Origin: a bacterium
Lineage (GTDB): Bacteria > Bacteroidota > Ignavibacteria > Kapaibacteriales > UBA961
Assembly: GCA_022844575.1 (NCBI GenBank)
Contig: JALHLL010000121.1
Location: 1 to 9,987 of the forward strand
Direction: 5' to 3'
Length of the DNA: 9,987 nucleotides
Shown: positions 1 to 5,910 of the stretch, piece after piece
Position numbering within the stretch: position 1 is the first letter of the stretch
Layout: each line of letters opens with the position of its first letter
Program-made: the position numbers and the translations under genes
The notes under the pieces: model-generated
The model's input: the letters and a program-made list of their open reading frames with translations, nothing else
The model's database searches: none
Told to the model about the DNA's origin: nothing

Positions 1-93
1 TTTAATATAAAGTTATATCTCAACCAAAAAACAGATAAAACAATTCATTATATGAACTATACTTTTACAAGTTGAATATAAGCTTCTATCAAT

Positions 94-657
94 ATGAGTA
101 AAACCGAAAATTTGACAGCGGATATACTCGAAGAACTCCTTCTTCTATTAAAAACTCGTTTTGAAGAGAACATGAACCGACATAAGGGTATTGTGTGGGC
201 GGATGTTCAGAAGAAACTTGAAGCAAGTAATGAAAAATTATTGTCGCTTTATGAAATGGAAAGAACCGGCGGTGAACCGGATATAGTTGGTTATGATACA
301 GCATCCGATGAGTATATTTTTATGGATTGCTCGACTGAAAGCCCGAAAGGACGGAGAAGCGTTTGTTATGATAGAGAAGCGTTAGACAGCCGAAAAGAGC
401 ATAAACCAAGTAATAATGCAATCGAAATGGCAGCGAATATGGGTGTGGAACTTTTAACAGAAGAGCAGTACAGGCATTTGCAAACACTCGGTAGTTTTGA
501 TACAAAAACATCAAGCTGGGTTCTTACTCCTACACTCATCAGAAAACTTGGTGGAGCCATTTTTTGCGATCGGCGTTACAATACCGTTTTCACATATCAT
601 AATGGAGCCGAATCTTATTATGTAGCGCGTGGATTCCGTTGTTCTCTTAAAGTATAA
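94..657 (+). CDS. DUF4256 family protein
   Basis: This is a 187-residue soluble protein with no signal peptide or membrane segment. I recognise it as DUF4256, a family of unknown function, from a series of conserved blocks. These are W35xxV followed by KL pairs, the MERTGGEPD block near residues 55-63, CSTESPKGRRS near 79-89 followed by CYDREAL, LLTEEQYRHLQ near 120-130, FDTKTSSW near 135-142, and a C-terminal block with KLGGAIFCDRRY, YHNGAESYY and ARGF. Its length matches the family (about 185-190), so it looks complete. No Shine-Dalgarno precedes the ATG. TACTTTTA at 60-67 is one base off the TAnnTTTG box and could be a promoter element, but this is weak. It stands alone: the next gene is convergent and nothing else on this strand follows until 8635. 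The family assignment is confident; no biochemical role can be given. Confidence 0.9.
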   Translation: MSKTENLTADILEELLLLLKTRFEENMNRHKGIVWADVQKKLEASNEKLLSLYEMERTGGEPDIVGYDTASDEYIFMDCSTESPKGRRSVCYDREALDSRKEHKPSNNAIEMAANMGVELLTEEQYRHLQTLGSFDTKTSSWVLTPTLIRKLGGAIFCDRRYNTVFTYHNGAESYYVARGFRCSLKV

Positions 658-935
658 TTGATCTGTACAATTTCCATCGAAAATTTCTCTACTATATAGT
701 GGTAGAAAAGATAAAAAATAATGGCTGAAAAGTACATTATTCTCCACACCGAGAAATGATATACCTTACATTTCGGCAACACCCTCTTTCATTGATGAAT
801 ATTAAACTGTCTTTTTTTTAATTTTCTTAGAGTAGAATTAGAACAATTCGGTGGTGAGCTTGCAATGATTTGGGAAGAGCGATGTATTGAATTTGTATAG
901 AAGTGATTCTTTTTAAAGGGGAACGTAGGGGGGTA
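658..935. other. Convergent intergenic region
   Basis: This 278 bp gap lies between the 3' ends of two convergent genes. It is AT-rich and I find no supported coding frame or RNA gene in it. It should hold the termination signals of both genes. The only structure seen is a weak imperfect hairpin at 684-709. Two G-runs (918-921 and 928-933) lie just beyond the 3' end of the HTH gene. Confidence 0.6.
684..709 (+). terminator. Possible weak terminator hairpin
   Basis: CTAC (689-692) pairs with GTAG (702-705). Inner wobble pairs and an outer T/A-rich extension with one mismatch lengthen the stem. It begins about 27 bp after the DUF4256 stop codon. It lacks a GC-rich stem and a clean U-tract, so it is not a canonical intrinsic terminator; position is the main argument. 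Confidence 0.22.
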
Positions 936-2642
936 TTATGTTAACTGAACACTACCGGGAATACTTGTTATAAACGCCTCCAAATTTTCATTACGACCAA
1001 GTTGTATTTTCTTTCTGATTCTTAATCGGTGGCTTTCCACTCCCCTACGGCTTATTGACATAAATTGTGCTATCTCTTCCGTTTTCATTTCCACCTTCAT
1101 TAAAATACATACACGTATTTCCGTTGCTGTTAAATCGGGGAAATGCTCTTGTAAATTTCTTACAAAAAAAGGATTGGCATTATAGAATGTCTGGAGAAAT
1201 GAATCAACGCGGGTTTCAATAATTCTTGTCGATTTTAATGTTTCGGCTACCTGCTTCTCGATAGTTTTAGACATTCTTGCTTCACGAACTAAACTCATAA
1301 TATCGCTTTTTAAAGAACTGATTACCCTAAGTTGTTGTAGTACCGTCTGGGTTTTTGTATGCAGTTCTTTTTCTAATTCTCGCGAATTTTTTTCTAAATT
1401 CTCAAACTGCAGTTTAAGGATTTCGTTTTCTTTCTCCTTAACAATTACCTGGTATTTTACCTCAAGTTCGGCTATATTTTTCTTTGTATCTTCATTAATT
1501 ACGCTTTTCTCCAATTCTCTGGACATTTCCAATAACTCAACCGCTTTTTTCCAGTATTTTTGATTTTTTGCCCACGTTGCCCACTCATCCAGAATTGCAC
1601 TTTGCATATGAATTGAACCGAGTTCCGCAGCAATTATATTAGCCATATGATAATGATGCCCTGCTTTACTATTATTCGCCTTTTTATTATCCGGATTGCT
1701 CATAACTTGTGCCAGCACATAATGCGTTTGGGCAAGTGCCTGTTTATCGCTTGATTGCTGAGAAACTTGCAATGATCTTTGTAATGCAAGTTCCGCTAAA
1801 CTGAATTCTTTTATTTGTAAGCGTGCATTTGCTAAACTTATTAAGATTGTCGGTAAGAATTCATACATTCTCATTTCTTCTACTAATGTAACGGCTTTCT
1901 GTAATGCATCAATTTGTTTATCGTACTGCCCGGTTACGTAGTATATCGTTGCCATATTGCATAGGCAAGAGTATTCTCCTTTTTTATCATTAACCTGTAT
2001 TGAAATATCATATACTTTTTGTAAGTAAAGATATGCCTTATCATACTCTTTTAATCTGGCATAAATACCGCTTATACCTGAATATACCGTACCTTTCAGA
2101 ACGATATTGTTCGGTACTGTCTCTATATACCTTTCGGCTGTTATATACTCCTCTAATGATTTGTAATAATCATTCTGCGTATAACTTAGACCTGCTTTCC
2201 CTAATAGAGCAGCACAAAAACCTGCTTTATCGGCAATCTTTTCAAAATCATTTAAACATTTATTGAATAGTATCTCGGCTTTCTCATAGTTACCATACTG
2301 CTTCTCCATACGAGCATAGATCAAATTTGCATAGACAACTCCGCTATCATTTGCAGCAAGAATAGCCGCCCTTTTTAAGTAGGCGGCTATTTTTTTCGCT
2401 TCATCGAATCTGCCTAAAAGTTGGTAACTGAAAGCACTCAACCTGTATATGAGTAATTTAAGCTCTATATACTCACTATATTCTACGGTATTACTCCGTA
2501 CATCACGTAATAACTGTTTTTTAATTCGTGATAGTCGTCTTAAATGGTTTTCCGGCGATTCACTACGAAGGCCCTGCTCTATTTGTAGTAGTTCCGTCCG
2601 CACATCAATTTTACCTTCTATATTACCTATTTTTTGTTGCAT
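936..2642 (-). CDS. TPR / coiled-coil / LuxR-type HTH transcriptional regulator
   Basis: This 568-residue protein is probably a cytoplasmic DNA-binding regulator. Residues about 60-370 form a run of TPR-like helix pairs, with recurring patterns such as GNYEKAEILF, KEYDKAYLYL and GQYDKQIDAL. Residues about 380-445 are a charged heptad-rich coiled coil (KYQVIVKEKENEILKL and following). Residues about 500-560 are a LuxR/GerE-like helix-turn-helix: LTATEIRVC, then EEIAQFMSIS, with the recognition helix around RRGVESHRLRIRKK. There is no signal peptide or membrane helix, which separates it from membrane-anchored relatives that carry a TM before the coiled coil. The architecture is common in the Bacteroidota/Chlorobi group, where the TPR part is thought to sense protein partners or peptides; no ligand can be deduced here. 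It starts 37 bp after the lectin-like gene on the same strand, so cotranscription is likely. No clear Shine-Dalgarno precedes its ATG. Its targets are unknown. Confidence 0.85.
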   Translation of the reverse strand: MQQKIGNIEGKIDVRTELLQIEQGLRSESPENHLRRLSRIKKQLLRDVRSNTVEYSEYIELKLLIYRLSAFSYQLLGRFDEAKKIAAYLKRAAILAANDSGVVYANLIYARMEKQYGNYEKAEILFNKCLNDFEKIADKAGFCAALLGKAGLSYTQNDYYKSLEEYITAERYIETVPNNIVLKGTVYSGISGIYARLKEYDKAYLYLQKVYDISIQVNDKKGEYSCLCNMATIYYVTGQYDKQIDALQKAVTLVEEMRMYEFLPTILISLANARLQIKEFSLAELALQRSLQVSQQSSDKQALAQTHYVLAQVMSNPDNKKANNSKAGHHYHMANIIAAELGSIHMQSAILDEWATWAKNQKYWKKAVELLEMSRELEKSVINEDTKKNIAELEVKYQVIVKEKENEILKLQFENLEKNSRELEKELHTKTQTVLQQLRVISSLKSDIMSLVREARMSKTIEKQVAETLKSTRIIETRVDSFLQTFYNANPFFVRNLQEHFPDLTATEIRVCILMKVEMKTEEIAQFMSISRRGVESHRLRIRKKIQLGRNENLEAFITSIPGSVQLT

Positions 2643-2679
2643 GGTAACAAGTACTTCTACTTATTAATTATATCTAATT

Positions 2680-3102
2680 TTACGGATAAGTAGCATCGAT
2701 CCACAATTCCCATTTAGCATTTGTTGTACTACCATCGGTTAAATCCAAAAGCGTACCATTCTTTGTCATAAAAAGAGATGTACCATGGAGTTTTACCTTA
2801 TAGACATTACTCGTATCAGGTACAAGCTCCAGAATCCAAAGCATGTTCGATGCTGTTGATGAGCCCCCTACCACAGAGGCGTTGGTACTGGTGCTTTCGG
2901 CACAAAGATAAATACCATCTCCATTACGAATATTATAAGCACCTTGCATTCCTATAACCGCACAAAATTCCCATGCCTCGAAAGGTACATTAGGACTCGG
3001 CGATGCTGATTTCGTCACTATTTCGGCGTCATTTCCAACGCCATCGCATGAAACAACCGTACTAGCACCCTGGGGCTGTACATTGTAAAAAGTAGCAGAC
3101 AT
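2680..3102 (-). CDS. Small probable beta-trefoil (ricin-B-like) lectin-domain protein
   Basis: This is a 140-residue protein with no signal peptide, membrane helix or catalytic motif. It appears to consist of a single domain. Three tryptophans lie at near-regular spacing (W44, W89, W131, intervals 45 and 42), each in a W-x-(F/L) setting. Between them are repeated patterns of the type YNIRNGDGIYLC, then YKVKLHGTSLFM. This three-fold repeat of about 43 residues, with 'Y-x-I/V-x-x-x-x-G-x-x-L' strands, is what a beta-trefoil of the ricin-B type looks like, so a carbohydrate- or protein-binding role is inferred. An unusually good Shine-Dalgarno lies 6 nt before the ATG. The gene is first in a probable two-gene unit with the TPR-HTH regulator. 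Fold inference is moderate; the ligand is unknown, and a non-lectin beta-trefoil remains possible. Confidence 0.6.
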   Translation of the reverse strand: MSATFYNVQPQGASTVVSCDGVGNDAEIVTKSASPSPNVPFEAWEFCAVIGMQGAYNIRNGDGIYLCAESTSTNASVVGGSSTASNMLWILELVPDTSNVYKVKLHGTSLFMTKNGTLLDLTDGSTTNAKWELWIDATYP

Positions 3103-3108
3103 AACAAT

Positions 3109-3116
3109 ACCTCCTC
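3109..3116 (-). promoter_or_regulatory. Strong Shine-Dalgarno of the lectin-like gene
   Basis: Read on the minus strand the sequence is GAGGAGGT, an almost complete anti-16S match, 6 nt from the ATG at 3102. It fixes the start codon. The neighbouring genes have poor or no Shine-Dalgarno, so this site stands out and suggests high translation. Confidence 0.8.
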
Positions 3117-3155
3117 AATATTAATAGATTGCCGGTTACAAAACCTTCCACTGAG

Positions 3156-3187
3156 CGAACTTATTTGCACCGACTTGTACATGCAAA
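3156..3187 (-). promoter_or_regulatory. Candidate Bacteroidota-type promoter for the lectin-like gene
   Basis: On the minus strand TTTG (3187-3184) is followed after 20 nt by TAAGTTCG (3163-3156). The consensus of the Bacteroidota primary sigma factor is TTTG-N19-21-TAnnTTTG, so spacing and all but one fixed base agree. Transcription would start near 3150, leaving a leader of about 48 nt to the ATG. It depends on the host using this promoter class, which is inferred. Confidence 0.35.
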
Positions 3188-3188
3188 T
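3163..3188. repeat. Inverted repeat in promoter spacer (7 bp arms)
   Basis: ATTTGCA (3163-3169) and TGCAAAT (3182-3188) are perfect inverted copies separated by 12 nt. They cover the spacer and overlap both boxes of the candidate promoter, which is where a dimeric repressor would bind. The arms are short, so chance is possible in AT-rich DNA. Confidence 0.5.
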
Positions 3189-3231
3189 TTACTTTAAGTT
3201 TTACAGAATCCGTTACTACAGAAATACTACA

Positions 3232-3258
3232 TTTTTTGATAATTTTTCAATCAAAAAA
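3232..3258. repeat. AT-rich inverted repeat (9 bp arms, 9 nt loop)
   Basis: TTTTTTGAT (3232-3240) is a perfect inverted copy of ATCAAAAAA (3250-3258). The stem is AT-rich and is not followed by a U-tract on the minus strand, so it is not a standard terminator. It lies upstream of the candidate promoter of the lectin-like gene. Confidence 0.55.
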
Positions 3259-3303
3259 GCGAAAAATAGGGTGTTTTAGGGCATTTTGACAACATCCTCC
3301 TTC

Positions 3304-3323
3304 ATTGGTTAATATTAACCAAT
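3304..3323. repeat. Perfect 20 bp palindrome, possible operator
   Basis: The half-site ATTGGTTAAT is followed directly by its exact reverse complement, with no spacer. A perfect palindrome of this length without a loop suits a symmetric DNA-binding dimer better than a hairpin. It lies 80 bp beyond the last ccm stop codon and about 200 bp upstream of the lectin-like ATG. Function is inferred only from symmetry and position. Confidence 0.6.
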
Positions 3324-3402
3324 AGAAATATCTGTGTTGGCTATAGGAAAACAGTACTGGGAAATCGGAAAAATGTGTAAAAACGGGCAGTGTTATGGGC
3401 TA

Positions 3403-3774
3403 TTATCTATTATTCACTATTATTTGTTTAGCATGCACATATGGTTCGGCACCTCCATGCACATGCCCTATTATGTCTATAGCTTGTCCATTATTAAGTT
3501 GTTCAAGCGGGTCTTGTCCGGTGTAGTTAATCTTAAAAATAGTGCCCTCCGTATCAACACCATAAAAGTCATGATCCGTAAACGGGTGTTCGGAGTCTAT
3601 AACGGCATTTGCTATAATCTTTACATTTTTTGCCATTTCCTCGCTGCTACTTTCTCCTGCATCAGTCAATGCTTTTTTAAAAGTAGGTGTCGGTAATGCC
3701 ACGGAAACGGTCATAAAGTAGCCCGTCACAATCAGGGTGATAGCCGTAAGTATAAGAATTATTATTCTTAGCAT
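3403..3774 (-). CDS. CcmE-like OB-fold protein lacking the haem-ligand motif
   Basis: This 123-residue protein has an N-terminal signal anchor (hydrophobic residues about 3-23), placing the rest outside the cytoplasmic membrane. Residues about 50-120 resemble the OB-fold of the CcmE haem chaperone: the DTEGTIFKINYTGQDP segment matches the 'V-x-Y-x-G-x-x-P' strand, and GQAIDIIGHV followed by VHAKQIIV matches the 'G-Q-x-V-x-x-x-G ... A-x-x-I-L' strands. The protein stops three residues after that last strand, exactly where CcmE continues into its HxxxY or CxxxY haem-binding tail. It therefore cannot bind haem by the usual covalent route. Its ATG is 1 nt after the stop codon of the ccmE gene (TGATATG), showing tight coupling. 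It may be an accessory partner of the haem chaperone or an OB-fold protein of other use. Family resemblance is fair; function is open. Confidence 0.6.
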   Translation of the reverse strand: MLRIIILILTAITLIVTGYFMTVSVALPTPTFKKALTDAGESSSEEMAKNVKIIANAVIDSEHPFTDHDFYGVDTEGTIFKINYTGQDPLEQLNNGQAIDIIGHVHGGAEPYVHAKQIIVNNR

Positions 3775-3775
3775 A

Positions 3776-4168
3776 TCAATTTGCGGATGTTTTAATTTGG
3801 TCGGCAGTACCTTCGTATTTTGAGGGGCATTTAGTTAGTATATCGGATGCTTTTAAAACTCCGTTTTCCATTCTCCCTTTTACTACTATACTTTCCGCTA
3901 TCTCAAAATTATTGGGTCTTGCCCCTTCATATACAACTTTGGTTTCATTTTTCTTGTCATCGCGCATGGTAAAAGAAAACCTATTATTCTGCGAGTCATA
4001 ATCAGACCCTTTTTCCTTTAACCAAACACCCTTTACCTGAACTTTCTTGCCGGAATCGCGGGCATATGATATATCGGTGTATTCTATTTTACTTCCTTCT
4101 AAAGAGATAAATGCTATAATACCGAATACGACTACTATAGCACTTCCTATTATATATCTTGTTTTCAT
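3776..4168 (-). CDS. ccmE: Cytochrome c maturation haem chaperone CcmE, CxxxY type
   Basis: CcmE takes haem from CcmC/CcmD on the outer face of the cytoplasmic membrane and passes it on for attachment to apocytochrome c. The start used gives 130 residues: a membrane anchor (about 4-22), then an OB-fold with KKVQVKGVW, FSFTMRDD, TKVVYEGARPNNF and ESIVVKGRM, ending in VLKASDILTKCPSKYEG. The last segment aligns with the canonical 'A-x-x-I-L-A-K-H-D-E-N-Y' tail, but the haem-linking His is Cys: C114 and Y118 form CxxxY. This variant is known from some archaea and sulfate reducers. A further in-frame ATG at 4246 was rejected because it would overlap the ccmD-like gene and put a charged tail before the anchor. 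The ATG used lies 7 nt after the ccmD-like stop. Identity is confident because of sequence and position. Confidence 0.85.
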   Translation of the reverse strand: MKTRYIIGSAIVVVFGIIAFISLEGSKIEYTDISYARDSGKKVQVKGVWLKEKGSDYDSQNNRFSFTMRDDKKNETKVVYEGARPNNFEIAESIVVKGRMENGVLKASDILTKCPSKYEGTADQIKTSAN

Positions 4169-4175
4169 ACTGATT

Positions 4176-4316
4176 TTAGGAATTTTTATTAAACTTTTTT
4201 TCCATGTCACTAAGACGATTTTCCAAGCGGTTGAGGTATATTGCAATGCCTCCCCATGTTATCAATGTTATTATCAACACTACATATAAAGCGTTCTGAA
4301 CAAGAAATTGTTCCAT
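4176..4316 (-). CDS. ccmD: CcmD-like small membrane protein
   Basis: This is a 46-residue gene read directly from the gap between ccmC and ccmE. It begins MEQFLVQNALYVVLIITL, has one transmembrane helix (about 6-28) and ends in a short charged helix with LNRLENRLSDMEKK. Size, single N-out helix and charged C-terminal tail fit CcmD, which stabilises the CcmC-haem-CcmE complex and helps release loaded CcmE. It sits 20 nt after the ccmC stop codon and 7 nt before the ccmE start, the classical C-D-E order. CcmD is poorly conserved in sequence, so the call rests mainly on topology and position. Confidence 0.8.
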   Translation of the reverse strand: MEQFLVQNALYVVLIITLITWGGIAIYLNRLENRLSDMEKKFNKNS

Positions 4317-4336
4317 ATTTTATTTCCGTAATAAAG

Positions 4337-5380
4337 TTATTTGTTCATCTTTGAAAAAAGAATGCGTGTTCGCGCACTTATACTCAAGCACCAAAAATAC
4401 AAGATGATAAATACTGCCATAGCTGCCGATAAGATAACATCCTTTGTGTAATCAATAGACTTGGCAAACACAGGACCTGCATCCGCGCTATCTTTTGAAC
4501 CCGGGTGTAATCCTTCGTACATTCTTGGATAGATGTATATAAAGAACAAAGCCGCTATACAAGCAATTATCGAATAAACGCCACTCAGTTTGGCTCTTTT
4601 TACAGGGTTTTCTATTGAAGTACGTAGAGCGAAATATGCACCGTACACCAAAAGTAAAACAAAAATCGAAGTTTGACGCGGATCCCAATTCCAGAACTTA
4701 CCCCAATTAAACTGTGCCCAAACAGCACCCGTTACCGTTGCCAGAATACAAAAAACAGTACCTATTGCAGCAGAGGATGAAGAAAGCGTATCATCCGTAT
4801 AAACACCCTCTCGTAAATACCTTATTCCGTATATCATACTCACAAAATATGCTAGAAATGCTACCCATGCAGCCGGAACATGAAAAAACATAATACGCAT
4901 ACGTTCTTCCAAGCCCATTACAAATGGGAGTGTAAACATAGGGTTTTTCGTACCTATTTTTACTACCTTAAACGAAATATCGTTTTGAAGTCTCTGAACA
5001 TATACAACAATATCTTGCTGAAAACTTTCAGCTTCATTATATAATAACTCTGAACACTCTAAAGAAATCGTTTTTAAGGGATCGGAAACATTAGCCACAT
5101 CATTTACATGAATTGTCCACTGTTTGGCGGAGGGTTCAAATGTACCACCTTTGTTCGGAGCAATATGTACGGGAACAACAGAAGCGGAATCGGCACGCCC
5201 CATTATGACGGCATCGGCAAATGTTCCGGCAATCGGGGGCTCCAATGCCATAAAAATCATTGCCGACATTACTAAAAAAAATACAATTCTCCACCATACA
5301 GGCTTTGGCTTCTTAATTCCCGGTTTTATACCGAAAGATATTCCAAATACAAACCCCAAGAGAAGAATGATAAATTTCAT
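4337..5380 (-). CDS. ccmC: Haem-handling protein CcmC (CcsA/WWD family) with N-terminal insertion
   Basis: CcmC is a multi-pass membrane protein that presents haem to CcmE. The diagnostic WWD signature is at residues 226-235 (WGKFWNWDPR). The two external haem-ligand histidines are H167 in FFHVPAAW and H292 in YEGLHPGS, matching the two ligand His of the enteric protein. The usual six-helix core lies at about 28-48 and 165-340. At 347 residues it is about 100 longer than typical CcmC: residues about 50-155, between the first helix and the RIMFFHVP helix, form an extra hydrophilic segment expected on the external side. A further hydrophobic stretch at 1-17 precedes the core. The gene is followed by ccmD- and ccmE-like genes. 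It starts 86 bp after the rsbW-like stop, in a gap with a candidate promoter box. Identity is confident; the role of the insertion is unknown. Confidence 0.9.
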   Translation of the reverse strand: MKFIILLLGFVFGISFGIKPGIKKPKPVWWRIVFFLVMSAMIFMALEPPIAGTFADAVIMGRADSASVVPVHIAPNKGGTFEPSAKQWTIHVNDVANVSDPLKTISLECSELLYNEAESFQQDIVVYVQRLQNDISFKVVKIGTKNPMFTLPFVMGLEERMRIMFFHVPAAWVAFLAYFVSMIYGIRYLREGVYTDDTLSSSSAAIGTVFCILATVTGAVWAQFNWGKFWNWDPRQTSIFVLLLVYGAYFALRTSIENPVKRAKLSGVYSIIACIAALFFIYIYPRMYEGLHPGSKDSADAGPVFAKSIDYTKDVILSAAMAVFIILYFWCLSISARTRILFSKMNK

Positions 5381-5405
5381 GCCGTCATCACATTATTAAA
5401 TCAAC

Positions 5406-5413
5406 CAAATGTA
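5406..5413 (-). promoter_or_regulatory. Candidate -7 box upstream of ccmC
   Basis: Minus-strand TACATTTG matches TAnnTTTG exactly and ends 25 nt before the ccmC ATG. No TTTG lies 19-21 nt upstream (CATG is at 20 nt), so only half of the promoter is supported. If real, the ccm genes can be transcribed apart from the partner-switch genes. Confidence 0.28.
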
Positions 5414-5466
5414 GATACGAAATTACGTTTTTTCATGTGAAGAAAAGAGGAAAAGTTACTAAGAAC

Positions 5467-5910
5467 TTAGGCTACAGGTAGTCTTTTACGCAATGTAAGG
5501 GCATTGTAACCCGAATGCGAGGCGGAGGGTGTATAAAGTATATTATCCATAACGGTTCTTACGATATGTATTCCGAGTCCGCCGTTTCGGAATGTTCGGA
5601 AATAATCGACCATATTCGGCGAGGGCACATCCAAAGGATTAAACGGCAAGGCATTATCCTCAATCGTTACTACAAACTGCGATTCTTCAACGGATACGCT
5701 TACGATTATTTCTTTTGAAGCATTTTTCTCTTTGGCATGTCTTGCTATATTGGCACATATCTCATCAACTGCAAGCACGATATAGTTAGTTTGCTGTTCA
5801 TCAAAGCCGCTCTTTGCCGCACAGTTACTTACAAATTCTCTTACCTCCCACAAAACATCTGTCATGGCAGGAACGCTAAGTGTACCTATTATGTATTTAT
5901 GCTGACTCAT
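5467..5910 (-). CDS. RsbW-like anti-sigma / STAS-switch serine kinase
   Basis: This is a 147-residue single-domain GHKL ATPase of the HATPase_c_2 type. The N-box is VDEICANIARHA with E50 and N54, the G1 box is EDNALPFNP with D85, and the G2 box is NGGLGIHIVRTVMD at about 109-122. Kinases of this type phosphorylate a STAS antagonist on Ser and, when free of it, bind and block a sigma factor or another target. The ATG overlaps the TGA of the STAS gene by one base (TGATG), so translation is coupled and the two products are almost certainly partners. The G1 glycine (usually D-x-G) is Ala87 here, a change that also occurs in related families. No sigma factor follows, so what it inhibits is unknown. 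Confidence 0.85.
   Translation of the reverse strand: MSQHKYIIGTLSVPAMTDVLWEVREFVSNCAAKSGFDEQQTNYIVLAVDEICANIARHAKEKNASKEIIVSVSVEESQFVVTIEDNALPFNPLDVPSPNMVDYFRTFRNGGLGIHIVRTVMDNILYTPSASHSGYNALTLRKRLPVA

Larger units (their letters stand above)
3103..3402. other. 300 bp structured non-coding region
   Basis: This stretch separates the end of the ccm cluster from the start of the lectin-like gene, both on the minus strand. I see no credible protein-coding frame. It holds the Shine-Dalgarno and candidate promoter of the lectin-like gene and three separate inverted repeats (3163-3188, 3232-3258, 3304-3323). No U-tailed GC hairpin terminating the ccm genes is visible. The most economical reading is a regulatory leader and operator region. 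Confidence 0.6.

Noticed and set aside
918..933. Possible G-quadruplex (G4 and G6 runs)
   Set aside because: Only two G-runs are present; four are needed for an intramolecular quadruplex.
2000..2266. Plus-strand open frame inside the TPR-HTH gene
   Set aside because: It is antisense to well-supported TPR coding sequence and its composition looks like a reverse-strand shadow.
3340..3402. Intrinsic terminator for the ccm cluster
   Set aside because: T-runs occur on the minus strand, but the GGGC segments nearby are in the same orientation and do not form a stem.
3334..3696. Plus-strand open frame of 120 codons
   Set aside because: It lies largely antisense to the CcmE-like OB-fold gene, shows no recognisable domain, and the minus-strand frame has clear family features.
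4169..4246. In-frame N-terminal extension of ccmE starting at the ATG at 4246
   Set aside because: It overlaps the ccmD-like gene in another frame, and its 26 residues lack family resemblance. The ATG at 4168 gives a normal anchor and length.
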